Assembly: GCA_039177555.1 (NCBI GenBank)
Contig: JBCDFV010000027.1
Span: 1-54,725, forward strand
Direction: 5' to 3'
Length of the DNA: 54,725 bases
DNA from: JANQGH01 sp039177555
Lineage (GTDB): Bacteria; Pseudomonadota; Alphaproteobacteria; DSM-16000; Inquilinaceae
Within the stretch, counting starts at the first letter, position 1; each line of letters begins with the position of its first letter. The notes under the pieces were generated by a model. The model worked only from the letters and a program-made list of their open reading frames with translations, had not been told where the DNA came from and made no database searches. The translations under genes were made by a program, and so were the position numbers. Positions 17,901 through 25,604 of this stretch are shown here, one piece after another.

Positions 17901-18265
17901 CAGGCTGCTCCCTGGGTCCGGTCTTCCGGGAGGTCGAGATAGACCGTGACCACCGCGTTGGACAAGACGGTAGCGTCGGTCCCGGCTTCGTTGGGCACGT
18001 CCATGCCGCCCTGATGAACCGTCACCTCCGCTTGGCCGTAGGGCAACACCGAAGCCACGGTGGCTCGGTCGACCTGGTCCGGCTTGGCGACCCCGATGGC
18101 GATCTTCACCTGCATCGTCTCGCGGGGCACGTCGAACGCCTGGGCGAAGGTGATGCTGTTGTGTCTCAAGGCGTTCTCAAGCGCGCGGACGGCGGCTTTG
18201 GTATAGTCGCCACCACGGATGTCCGTGCCGGTGCCGAATTCCATGACCATGCTTTTGAGCGCCAT
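17900..18265 (-). CDS. Lin0512-family protein, copy B
   Basis: A 121-residue paralogue of the downstream gene, with EFGTG, GGDYTKAAVRAL, RHNSI, TMQVKIAIGVA, VLPYGQ and NAVVTV in the same order. Compared with copy A it has a longer acidic C-terminus (DLPEDRTQGAA). The ATG at 18265 has a strong GGGAGG six bases upstream. A TATACT -10 element lies about 28 bases before the start, suggesting the pair has its own promoter although it lies just downstream of lpxK. The function of the family is not known to me; the conserved GTG and GDYTKAA blocks suggest a shared ligand or active site. Confidence 0.72.
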   Translation of the reverse strand: MALKSMVMEFGTGTDIRGGDYTKAAVRALENALRHNSITFAQAFDVPRETMQVKIAIGVAKPDQVDRATVASVLPYGQAEVTVHQGGMDVPNEAGTDATVLSNAVVTVYLDLPEDRTQGAA

Positions 18266-18292
18266 GATGCCTCCCAAGCTTGCCGGTCAAGC

Positions 18293-18298
18293 AGTATA
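18293..18298 (-). promoter_or_regulatory. candidate -10 element for the Lin0512 pair
   Basis: On the minus strand this reads TATACT, five of six matches to TATAAT, and is followed by the GGGAGG ribosome site and ATG of copy B. No good -35 hexamer stands 16-18 bases upstream, so an activator may be needed. Confidence 0.35.
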
Positions 18299-18327
18299 CC
18301 CCCAACGGGCAACCGACCGTTCGGCAA

Positions 18328-18351
18328 AGAGTCGAAGAAACTATCGACTCT
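18328..18351 (-). terminator. hairpin at the end of lpxK
   Basis: Perfect 8-pair stem AGAGTCGA/TCGACTCT with an 8-base loop that contains the lpxK stop codon. On the minus strand it is followed by TTTGCC. The stem is only half GC and the T run is short, so this is a weak terminator or an RNA 3'-end stabiliser. Confidence 0.35.
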
Positions 18352-19330
18352 CAGCTAAGAGTTCGGACAGCAGGGCATCCAGCCGCTCAGGCTCCGACCA
18401 AACGACCTCGACCTCGACAAGCTCGACCATCTGGCGCGCCTCGATCGGCAGGCGGGCGAAGTCCTTCGTGGTTGTTACCAGGGTCGCCTCGGCCGCGGCG
18501 GCCATTTCGGCAAGCCGCATGATGTCGTCGGCGTCGTACCGGTGATGGTCGGGGAAGGCGAACCGGCTGACGATGTCGGCGCCCAGGCCGTTCAACATGT
18601 TGAAGAATTTCTGCGGGCGACCGATGCCGGCAAAGGCCACGATGGTTTGGCCGCGCAACCATTCGGCATCGCGGCTGGGCTGAAGTCGGGCGCCGAGAAG
18701 GGGCAGGCCGGTTGCCGAAAGCATCTGTGAAAGGTGCTGGGCCGGGGCTCGGTCGCCCATCAGGACGATGGCGTCGGCCCTGCGGAACCCGTCTTGTGGA
18801 TATTCGCGCAAGGGCCCCGCCGGAATGATCTGGCCATTCCCAATGCCGGTTTGGGCATCGATGACCAGAAACGACAGGTCCTTGTGCAGGAAAGGGTTCT
18901 GGAACCCGTCATCCATGATCAGCAAGCCGACGCCGTCGGCCATTGCCAGGCGGGCGCCGGCGATACGGTCGCGCGAGACATAGACCGCGCCATGGGCTGC
19001 GAGCAGCAGGGGTTCATCGCCGACATCGGCAGCGGTATGGCGGCTGGGGTCCACGCGCACCGGGCCGGTCAACCGGCCGCCATATCCGCGCGACAGGAAG
19101 GCGGCCACCGTCCCAAGTTCGGCTGCCCGCTTTGCCAGTCCGATGGCGGTGGGTGTCTTGCCGGTGCCGCCGGCCACCAGATTGCCGACGCAGATGACCT
19201 TGGGGCCGACTTCCGTCGGCGCAACCCGGCGCATGCGTCGTCGCCCGACCGCGCCGTAGATCGCGCCCAATGGTGACAATAGGCGGGCGCGCAGTCCTGG
19301 TGACCCGTACCAGAAGCTAGGCGCTTTCAC
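18341..19330 (-). CDS. lpxK: tetraacyldisaccharide 4'-kinase
   Basis: Inner-membrane-associated kinase that adds the 4'-phosphate to the lipid A precursor (sixth step of the Raetz pathway). 329 residues. It has the hydrophobic N-terminal region with FWYG, the P-loop GNLVAGGTGKTP (49-60), FLSRGYGG, and LLIMDDGFQNP, all LpxK signatures. The start codon is GTG at 19330, and it overlaps the waaA stop (GTGA), so expression is coupled to the Kdo transferase. Confidence 0.95.
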   Translation of the reverse strand: MKAPSFWYGSPGLRARLLSPLGAIYGAVGRRRMRRVAPTEVGPKVICVGNLVAGGTGKTPTAIGLAKRAAELGTVAAFLSRGYGGRLTGPVRVDPSRHTAADVGDEPLLLAAHGAVYVSRDRIAGARLAMADGVGLLIMDDGFQNPFLHKDLSFLVIDAQTGIGNGQIIPAGPLREYPQDGFRRADAIVLMGDRAPAQHLSQMLSATGLPLLGARLQPSRDAEWLRGQTIVAFAGIGRPQKFFNMLNGLGADIVSRFAFPDHHRYDADDIMRLAEMAAAAEATLVTTTKDFARLPIEARQMVELVEVEVVWSEPERLDALLSELLAESR

Positions 19331-20598
19331 GGCGGGGCCTTCGCCAGCAGCGGCGACAGCGTCGCCATGACGGTGTCGAGCATGCCGCTGTTTTGCTCCG
19401 CCACCGTTCGCGCCGCTTGGGTCATCGCGGTTCGCGACGAGGCGTCGGACAGCAAATGGTCGACCTTGGCGGCCAGATCGTCCGCGCCGTTGACCCAGGC
19501 AAGGCCGCCGGCGGCCGCCATGTCAGCCATGACGTCGGAGAAGTTTTCGACCTGTCGGCCCGTCAAGACGGCGGCGTCCAACTGCGCGGGTTCGATCGGA
19601 TTGTGACCGCCGACGGGTACCAGCGATCCGCCGACGAAGGCGATCGGCGCCAGGCGCAACAGCACGCCCATCTCGCCCAGCGTGTCGGCCAGATAGACGG
19701 GGTCGCCGGGCGCGGGCAGGGCGCCTTCGGACCGGCGGGCGGCGTGCCAGCCTGCGGCGTCGATCATCTGCGCAACTTCGGAACCGCGTGGCGGATGGCG
19801 CGGGGCCAGCACCAGCAGCAGATCAGAACGATCGGCGAGCAGGCGCCGGTGGGCGGCGAGACAGATCTCCTCTTCGCCCTCATGCGTGCTGGCCGCCAGC
19901 CACATCGGCCGATCGCCGACAGCGTCTGTCAGCGCCTCGACGGCACCGGCGTCGGCCGGAGGCGGCGGGGCGGCATACTTGATGTTGCCCGCCGGGCCTA
20001 GCTGACGGATGCCGAGCGACGTCAACTTCTCAGCCTCTGCCTTGCTGGCCGGAAGCACCGATTGGAACACGGCCATCATGGACCGCAGCGTGCCTTGCGC
20101 CCGCGCCCAGCGTGCCGCCGACCGGCTGCTCATCCGGGCGTTCAGCATCACCGCTGCAACCGAGCGCTTGGCGATGCCGTCGAGCAGGTTTGGCCACAGC
20201 TCCGATTCCAGCCAGATCGCGAGGTCGGGCCGCCAATGGTCCATGAACCGGTCGACATAGGCGACGCGGTCGAGCGGGATGTACTGGTGAAATGCCCGGT
20301 GCGGCAGCCGGCTTTCCAGCAGGCGCGCGGCGGTGACCGTGTGGGTGGTCAGCAGCACATGCAAGTCCGGCGCCGCCTTCAACAGCCGTTCGATCAGCGA
20401 CAGGACTGATAGGGCTTCGCCAACGCTGGCGCCGTGGATCCAGACCAGGCGCCCCTCGGGCCGTGGGCGGCCGGCGATGCCCAAACGTTCCCCGCGCCGC
20501 GCAGGGTCTTCCTTGCCGCGCGCCGTGCGGCGCTTCAGCAGCAAGGGCACCAGCGGGCCCGCCAGCGCGGTCGCGCCGCGATACAGGGTTCGGAACAT
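19327..20598 (-). CDS. waaA: 3-deoxy-D-manno-octulosonic acid transferase
   Basis: Adds Kdo to lipid IVA on the cytoplasmic face of the inner membrane. The 423-residue GT30 protein begins with a hydrophobic anchor, then RRGERLGI, IHGASVGE with the likely catalytic Glu, WLESELWPNLL, MLNARMS and the C-terminal FVGGSLVPVGGHNPIEPA donor-binding region. No clear ribosome site precedes the ATG; instead a small CCGGT/ACCGG hairpin (20603-20616) sits just upstream. It lies 64 bases after the glycosyltransferase gene and overlaps lpxK by 4 bases. Confidence 0.95.
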   Translation of the reverse strand: MFRTLYRGATALAGPLVPLLLKRRTARGKEDPARRGERLGIAGRPRPEGRLVWIHGASVGEALSVLSLIERLLKAAPDLHVLLTTHTVTAARLLESRLPHRAFHQYIPLDRVAYVDRFMDHWRPDLAIWLESELWPNLLDGIAKRSVAAVMLNARMSSRSAARWARAQGTLRSMMAVFQSVLPASKAEAEKLTSLGIRQLGPAGNIKYAAPPPPADAGAVEALTDAVGDRPMWLAASTHEGEEEICLAAHRRLLADRSDLLLVLAPRHPPRGSEVAQMIDAAGWHAARRSEGALPAPGDPVYLADTLGEMGVLLRLAPIAFVGGSLVPVGGHNPIEPAQLDAAVLTGRQVENFSDVMADMAAAGGLAWVNGADDLAAKVDHLLSDASSRTAMTQAARTVAEQNSGMLDTVMATLSPLLAKAPP

Positions 20599-20662
20599 TA
20601 GGCCGGTTTAGACCGGAGGGCCGATATCGTCCATCCCGATCACCGCCAACCAAGCGATTGCA

Positions 20663-21661
20663 CTAGCCGAACGGCGCCAGATTGCCCAGGAACTGTTGGG
20701 TCGCGTTCGGCCAGCTTCGTTCCAGCGCGAAGGCCCGGCAGGCCTCCGGCGGCAGGCGCACGGCGCACGCGACGGCCGCCGCCAGATCCTCGCTGAGGCA
20801 ACCGACACCGGTGCCGTCGATCACGTCGAGGGGGCCTTGTACCGGATAGGCGGCAACCGGTACGCCGCTGGCCAAGGCCTCCAGCATCACCAGGCCGAAC
20901 GTGTCGGTGCGGGAGGGAAACACAAAGACATCCCCGGCGGCGTAGTAGCGCGCCAACTCCTCGCCCTGCTTCGGGCCGACGAACCGGACCTCGGGGTAGC
21001 GCTTGACGAAGCCGTCCAGTTGAGGGCCGCCGCCGACCACGACCTTGCTGCCCGGCAGGTCGAGGCGGAGGAAATCGTCCAGGTTCTTTTCCACCGCCAC
21101 CCGGCCGACAAACATGGACACCGGTCGGGGCAGGTCGAGAAAGCCCTTCTCGCGGGGGTGGAACAGGTCCGTGTCGACGCCACGGGTCCAACGCACAAGG
21201 CTTTGAAAACCGCGTTCGCGCAGACGGTTCTCCAAGGTCGGAGTTGCGACCATGGTTCTGGCCGCCGCCTGGTGAAAGCGTCGCATCAATCCGTAGGTCC
21301 AGCGCATCGGCACGCGGGTCCGCAGCCAGACATATTCCGGGAACTGGGTGTGAAAGCTGGTCGTGAACGGCCAGTTGCGATGCCGACAGATCGCGCGCAT
21401 GGCCCAGCCCAGGGGCCCTTCCGTGGCGATGTGCACGGCCTCCGGCCTGAAGGCGTCGACAAGCGCCCGCAATCGGCGCTTGGGCCGCACGGCCAACTGG
21501 ATCTCTCGATAGGTCGGCAAAGGCACGGTGCGGAACCGATCGGGGCCGATGACCTTCACCTCGTGGCCATCCCGGCGCAGATGCTGGGCCGTGGTATCGA
21601 GCGTGCGCACCACGCCGTTCACCTGAGGATACCAGGCGTCGCTCACGATCAGGAGTCGCAT
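20663..21661 (-). CDS. GT4-type lipid glycosyltransferase, Agt-like
   Basis: A 332-residue GT-B glycosyltransferase. The N-terminal domain starts MRLLIVSDAWYPQVNGVVRT, the usual acceptor-side signature. The C-terminal domain has FVGRVAVEKNLDDFL and the E-x7-E donor motif in FPSRTDTFGLVMLEALASG. It lies 19 bases after a PlcP-like phospholipase gene. The same pair (plcP-agt) is known from rhizobia and marine alphaproteobacteria, where it replaces phospholipid by glycolipid during phosphate starvation: Agt glycosylates the diacylglycerol that PlcP releases. The sugar donor is not predictable. Because waaA and lpxK follow, a role in LPS core assembly is an alternative. I chose the ATG at 21661 at the conserved N-terminus; the frame upstream is antisense to nothing but low-quality. 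Confidence 0.8.
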   Translation of the reverse strand: MRLLIVSDAWYPQVNGVVRTLDTTAQHLRRDGHEVKVIGPDRFRTVPLPTYREIQLAVRPKRRLRALVDAFRPEAVHIATEGPLGWAMRAICRHRNWPFTTSFHTQFPEYVWLRTRVPMRWTYGLMRRFHQAAARTMVATPTLENRLRERGFQSLVRWTRGVDTDLFHPREKGFLDLPRPVSMFVGRVAVEKNLDDFLRLDLPGSKVVVGGGPQLDGFVKRYPEVRFVGPKQGEELARYYAAGDVFVFPSRTDTFGLVMLEALASGVPVAAYPVQGPLDVIDGTGVGCLSEDLAAAVACAVRLPPEACRAFALERSWPNATQQFLGNLAPFG

Positions 21662-21680
21662 GGGGGAAGGACCGCCCGGG

Positions 21681-22493
21681 TCAGGCGGCGACTTGCTCAG
21701 GCTCGGCCGGGATTGGATCGCTGCGAGGGCTGGCCTCTTCCGCAAGCGCCGTCCAATGCACGATCTCAAGGCGGCCGTCGCTGTGCTCAACCAGGGCCGT
21801 ACAGCTCTCGACCCAATCGCCGTCATTGCAGTAGGTCAGCCCGTCGATCTCCTTGAACTCGGCGGTGTGGATGTGGCCGCAGATGACCCCATCGAGCCCG
21901 CGCCGCTTGGCCTCGTCGACGAGGGCGCCTTCGAAGCGGCCGATGAAGTCGACCGCGCGCTTGGCCTTGTGCTTGAGATGGGCGGACAGCGACCAGTAGG
22001 AAAAGCCCAACCGGCGGCGCAGCCCATTGACCCAGGTGTTCAGCACCAGAAGCAGGACGTAGATCTTGTCGCCGACATGGGCCAGCCACTTCGCCCGGCG
22101 CACCACCACGTCGAACTGGTCGCCATGGATGACCAGGAAGCGGCGGCCGTCCGCGGTTTCGTGGACGGCATCGTCGGTGAGCTTCACGGCGCCGAATTCG
22201 CTGCCGAGAAAGCTGCGGGCAAACTCGTCATGGTTGCCCGGTATGTAGGTGATCTCCGTACCCTTGCGGCCCTTGCGCAGCAGCTTCTGGATCACGTCAT
22301 TATGGGTTTGCGGCCAGTGCCAGTGCCGCTTCAGACGCCAGCCATCCACAATGTCGCCGACAAGATACAGCTTGTCGCTGCTGGTGTGTTTCAGGAAGTC
22401 GAGCAACAGGTGCGCCTGGCAGGCCTTGGTGCCCAGGTGAACGTCGGAGATAAAAATGGTTCGGTAATGCCGTTCCAACGATGCCGTGGCCAT
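21681..22493 (-). CDS. plcP: PlcP-like phospholipase C (calcineurin-type metallophosphoesterase)
   Basis: A 270-residue binuclear-metal phosphoesterase with all metal motifs in order: SDVHLG (16-21), GDIVDGW (46-52), GNHDE (86-90), HGDQFD (123-128) and GHIHTAE near 200. The family is usually labelled UDP-2,3-diacylglucosamine hydrolase, but alphaproteobacteria normally use LpxI for that step. The SDVHLGTKACQA form and the neighbouring Agt-like gene match PlcP, which in Sinorhizobium degrades membrane phospholipids to diacylglycerol when phosphate is short. GGAGAG five bases before the ATG at 22493 fixes the start. First gene of the plcP-agt-waaA-lpxK row. No signal peptide, so it acts at the cytoplasmic face. 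An LpxH-like role stays possible. Confidence 0.78.
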   Translation of the reverse strand: MATASLERHYRTIFISDVHLGTKACQAHLLLDFLKHTSSDKLYLVGDIVDGWRLKRHWHWPQTHNDVIQKLLRKGRKGTEITYIPGNHDEFARSFLGSEFGAVKLTDDAVHETADGRRFLVIHGDQFDVVVRRAKWLAHVGDKIYVLLLVLNTWVNGLRRRLGFSYWSLSAHLKHKAKRAVDFIGRFEGALVDEAKRRGLDGVICGHIHTAEFKEIDGLTYCNDGDWVESCTALVEHSDGRLEIVHWTALAEEASPRSDPIPAEPEQVAA

Positions 22494-22591
22494 TACGCTC
22501 TCCAATAGCGTTCGTTTTCTGGCGACTTGAGTAATCGTTTGATTTTTTCTTCTCAACGACTTAGATGGGCATTCGCGTGTGTTATTGAGAA

Positions 22592-22609
22592 ATTTCAGCC
22601 AATTGAAAT
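22592..22609. promoter_or_regulatory. inverted repeat in the plcP/dgk divergent promoter region
   Basis: ATTTCA-N6-TGAAAT, a perfect 6-base dyad in the middle of a 177-base AT-rich gap between two divergent genes. Its size and position fit an operator for a dimeric regulator. No known consensus is assigned. Confidence 0.35.
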
Positions 22610-22613
22610 GCGT

Positions 22614-22642
22614 TTGCCAGAAGACCATAATATTACTGTAAC
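22614..22642 (+). promoter_or_regulatory. candidate sigma70 promoter for the diacylglycerol kinase gene
   Basis: -35 TTGCCA (22614-22619), 17-base spacer, -10 TGTAAC (22637-22642). Transcription would start near 22649, leaving a short leader that holds the GAGGAG ribosome site. Pattern match only. Confidence 0.4.
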
Positions 22643-22653
22643 GGAAGCGTCAT
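22627..22653 (-). promoter_or_regulatory. candidate promoter for plcP
   Basis: On the minus strand: ATGACG, 15-base spacer, TATTAT (five of six to TATAAT). It overlaps the forward promoter, so the two genes might share regulation. The spacer is short. The leader to plcP would be about 125 bases. Confidence 0.3.
22636..22653 (+). promoter_or_regulatory. PHO-box-like sequence
   Basis: CTGTAAC-GGAA-GCGTCAT resembles the PhoB site CTGTCAT-N4-CTGTCAT, with 5 of 7 matches in each half and correct spacing. It lies in the divergent region beside plcP, which is PhoB-controlled in rhizobia. It overlaps the other promoter elements and is very close to the forward gene start, so it may be a chance match. 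Confidence 0.3.
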
Positions 22654-22670
22654 CTTCTCCGAGGAGCCGT

Positions 22671-23579
22671 GTGAACACGCCCAATCTCGACCTGTCGAGC
22701 GTGCTGGTGATTCGAAACCCGGTGGCGGGGCAGCGGCGCGGGCGCCGTTTTCAGGAAGGCCTGGAAAAGCTGCGCGGTATGGTGCCCAGGGTGGAGGTCT
22801 GCGATACGTTGGCGAGAGGCGACGCGCTGCAACGTGCGCGCGATGCCGACGGCGATCTGGACGCCATCATCGCGGCCGGCGGCGACGGGACCATCAACGA
22901 GGTCATCACCGGGCTGATGGCGCGGCCGGGCGGCCCTTTGCCCTTGGGCATCCTGCCGTTGGGGACGGCGAACGTGCTGGCGCACGAACTCGGGTTACCG
23001 ATACCGGTGGGCCAGGCCGTCGATGTGATTTGCCGAGGCGCGGTGGGCCAGATCCATCTCGGTCAGGCCGATGGCCATCCGTTCGCGATGATGGCCGGCG
23101 CCGGCTTCGACGCCATGGTGGTGGAGGATTTGCCGACCGGCCTAAAACGCGTCGTCGGGAAGGGGGCCTATGTCTGGCAAACCGCGCGCCAGTGGCTGAG
23201 GCCTTTGCCGGGGCCTTATCAGGTGACGTTCGGCGACGAGCGGGTGAAGGCCAGTGCCGTGATCGCCGCCAACGGCCACTATTATGGCGGCCGCTTCGTG
23301 GTTGCGCCGGCCGCGCGCCTCACCGAGCCGTCGCTGGAACTCTGCCTATTCCTGGGCACCGGTCGGTGGGCGGCCGTGCGCGCGTTGCTTGGTCTCGTGA
23401 CCGGCCGCGCCCACAGACTGAGAGACGTCCGCATCGTCAGCGTTCGCGCGGCACGAATCGAAGGGCAGTCGACTGATCCCGTTCAAGCCGACGGGGATAT
23501 CGTCACGCGGCTGCCGGTCGATCTCTCAATCATGCCGACGCCACTGCCCGTGATTCTCCCAAACGACGGTGCCGCCTGA
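22671..23579 (+). CDS. diacylglycerol kinase family protein (YegS/LCB5 type)
   Basis: A 302-residue lipid-kinase-fold protein. It has the N-terminal VIRNPVAGQRRGRR nucleotide-binding start, AAGGDGTINEVI (GGDGT at 70-74) and LPLGTANVLAHELG, the family's signature blocks. Such enzymes phosphorylate diacylglycerol or related lipids. Placed divergently from plcP, it could recycle the diacylglycerol released by PlcP back to phosphatidate; this is inference. The GTG at 22671 is chosen because GAGGAG stands four bases upstream; an ATG at 22608 is possible but would include the promoter-like sequence. Its stop is 9 bases from the convergent pmbA stop. Confidence 0.85.
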   Translation: MNTPNLDLSSVLVIRNPVAGQRRGRRFQEGLEKLRGMVPRVEVCDTLARGDALQRARDADGDLDAIIAAGGDGTINEVITGLMARPGGPLPLGILPLGTANVLAHELGLPIPVGQAVDVICRGAVGQIHLGQADGHPFAMMAGAGFDAMVVEDLPTGLKRVVGKGAYVWQTARQWLRPLPGPYQVTFGDERVKASAVIAANGHYYGGRFVVAPAARLTEPSLELCLFLGTGRWAAVRALLGLVTGRAHRLRDVRIVSVRAARIEGQSTDPVQADGDIVTRLPVDLSIMPTPLPVILPNDGAA

Positions 23580-23588
23580 GCCAGCGAC

Positions 23589-24935
23589 CTACTTTCCGGC
23601 AACCGTCATGCCGTCGATCCGCACCGTCGGCGAGTCGATGCCGTAGTGGAACGACAGATCGTTCGCGGGCGCGAGATTGGCGAACATTTCGACGAGATTG
23701 CCGGCCACCGTGACCTCGTTGACCGGGTAGGTCAGTTCGCCGTTTTCGATCCAGAAGCCGCTGGCGCCCCGGCTATAGTCGCCGGTCACCATGTTGATGC
23801 CATGGCCCATCATCTGGGTGACGTAGAGGCCCTTGTCGACGGCGCCGATCAGGTCGTCGCGGCTGGTCGCGCCGGGCTCGAGATAGAGATTTGTGATCGA
23901 TGGTCTGGGCGGGCTTGACGTGCTGCGCGCGGCGTTGCCGGTGGAGCGCAGGCCCAACTGGCGCGCCGACGCCAGGTCCATCACCCAGCTTGTCAGACGG
24001 CCATCTTCGATGAACGCACGGCGCCGATTGGCCAGCCCCTCGGCGTCGAACGGCTTGGACCGCAGGCCGCGTGGGCGATGCGGATCGTCGACGATCGAGA
24101 TGCCCGACGCGAAGACACTCTGATCGAGCCTGTCTTTCAGAAAGCTGGTGCCGCGCGCGATCGCCGGTCCGGATATGGCGCTGGTAAGGTGCTGGAGAAG
24201 GGAGTTGGCGACGCGCGGGTCGAACACCACTGGGATGCGCGCGGTGTCCGCCTTGCGTGCGTTCAGGCGGGCCACCGCCCTTTCGCCGGCGCCCCGGCCG
24301 ACCTCGGCGGCATCTTTCAGGTCCTCGGCAAACACCGCACTGGTAAAGTCATAGTCGGTTTCCATCCCCGTGCCCTCGCCGGCAACCATCGACGCGACGA
24401 TGCTGGAACCGGTGCGGGCGTAGCTGCCGCCAAACCCGTTGGAGCCGGCGAGCGAGATCTCTGTTCGCCCCCAGCTTGCGTCCGCGGCCTCTGAGTTGGT
24501 CACGCCCGGAACCGCCAGCGCCGCTTGTTCCGCGTCGCGGGCCCGCGCGATCAAGACCTCCGCCGATGGTTCGTTCTCATCCACCAAGTCGATCGCGGGT
24601 ACTTGGTCGACGATGTCGTCGGGCTCCGCCAGCCCGGCATAGGGATCCTCCGGCACCGCGCGGGCCATCGCGACCGCGCGTTCGACCATGGCGTCCAGGG
24701 CCGACTGGCTTTGGTCGGCCGACGAGACGATGGCCATCCGCTGGCCAACGAAGACCCGCAAGCCCAGATCGGCCGATTCCGACCGCTCGACCCGTTCGGT
24801 CTGGTCCAGGCGGAGAATCGCGGACAGAGACGTGCTCTTCACCAGGATCGCGTCGGCGGCATCGGCACCGGCTTTCTTGGCGCTGGTGATCAGGCTTGCC
24901 AGTTGCGACAGATGTGGGGTGGAATCGTGGGGCAT
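23589..24935 (-). CDS. pmbA: TldE/PmbA metalloprotease subunit
   Basis: A 448-residue partner subunit of the TldD/TldE protease. It lacks the HExxxH zinc motif, as TldE does. It carries VIFDPRVANSLLQHL-like, GTSFLKD, GLRSKPFDAEG, LYLEPGATSRDDLI and MMGHGINMVTGDYSRGASGFWIENGE, which are typical PmbA blocks (listed in pieces). With TldD it forms a heterodimer that degrades unfolded peptides and matures some modified peptides such as microcin B17. The tldD gene lies 5.6 kb away on the same strand. The ATG at 24935 is chosen, with AAGG upstream. Confidence 0.9.
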   Translation of the reverse strand: MPHDSTPHLSQLASLITSAKKAGADAADAILVKSTSLSAILRLDQTERVERSESADLGLRVFVGQRMAIVSSADQSQSALDAMVERAVAMARAVPEDPYAGLAEPDDIVDQVPAIDLVDENEPSAEVLIARARDAEQAALAVPGVTNSEAADASWGRTEISLAGSNGFGGSYARTGSSIVASMVAGEGTGMETDYDFTSAVFAEDLKDAAEVGRGAGERAVARLNARKADTARIPVVFDPRVANSLLQHLTSAISGPAIARGTSFLKDRLDQSVFASGISIVDDPHRPRGLRSKPFDAEGLANRRRAFIEDGRLTSWVMDLASARQLGLRSTGNAARSTSSPPRPSITNLYLEPGATSRDDLIGAVDKGLYVTQMMGHGINMVTGDYSRGASGFWIENGELTYPVNEVTVAGNLVEMFANLAPANDLSFHYGIDSPTVRIDGMTVAGK

Positions 24936-24973
24936 GGATGGGCCTTCGGCTACGGAAACAGCGCGGTCACCGG

Positions 24974-25396
24974 CTAGGGGTCCAACTCGTCGGTATCGAC
25001 TTGGCCGGTCAATCGTCGCCTTATATGCGACCACGAGATGCCGATTGCCATAAGCGTTGCCAAGGCGATCAGAATCACCCAGCTGATCGTGCCGGTGTTG
25101 GCGAGGTCGAGGATGCCCAGATCGACGATCAGCCAGACCAGCGCGGCGATCAGGGCGACGACCAGAATGATGCCCCAGATCTTGATCGAGCGCCAGGTCG
25201 CGCGGATGAAGATGACGTAGCCGATCAACAGCAGAATACCGGCCAAAATCTTGAGCGGCACGCTGCCTTGCTGATCCTCGGCGACCCAGTGATAGTAGGA
25301 CCAGCCCAGCGGGTTGAAGGTCAGCAGGACCAGCACCAGGGCGGCGACCCAGCGGATCGCGAAATGCGGAAATCCGAACGGCGCGCGGCGGGCCAT
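24974..25396 (-). CDS. DUF6524-like four-helix membrane protein
   Basis: A 140-residue integral membrane protein. After a short basic N-terminus it has about four hydrophobic helices, and the first helix includes TFNPLGWSYYHWV, which I recognise from the uncharacterised DUF6524 family. GGAGG five bases before the ATG at 25396 supports the start. It is upstream of pmbA on the same strand (38-base gap) and divergent from mepA. No functional residues can be named. Confidence 0.65.
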   Translation of the reverse strand: MARRAPFGFPHFAIRWVAALVLVLLTFNPLGWSYYHWVAEDQQGSVPLKILAGILLLIGYVIFIRATWRSIKIWGIILVVALIAALVWLIVDLGILDLANTGTISWVILIALATLMAIGISWSHIRRRLTGQVDTDELDP

Positions 25397-25604
25397 CTCA
25401 TCCTCCAGGCTGTGCTCATTGGGTGGCCGACAGGGGGCCGCTGAGGGGCGTGCATGGGACATCAAGCCGTTCGTCGGCGCAACCGTGCGGTCGTCCGGCA
25501 ATCGCTAAACGGCCGTTCCCCAGACCGGGCCCTGTCGATTGCACCTGTCACACGGCACCCATACAATTCGATGACGAACGATCGATCAGCGATTCGTCAA
25601 TCGG

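Noticed and set aside
20603..20616. Terminator between agt and waaA
   Set aside because: Only a 5-pair stem with no T run; too weak to separate the genes.
20696..21856. 386-codon plus-strand frame opposite the glycosyltransferase gene
   Set aside because: Mirror of the agt coding sequence with no motifs.
21681..22493. LpxH (UDP-2,3-diacylglucosamine hydrolase)
   Set aside because: Alphaproteobacteria usually use LpxI, and the neighbouring agt-type gene and motif variant fit PlcP better; not fully excluded.
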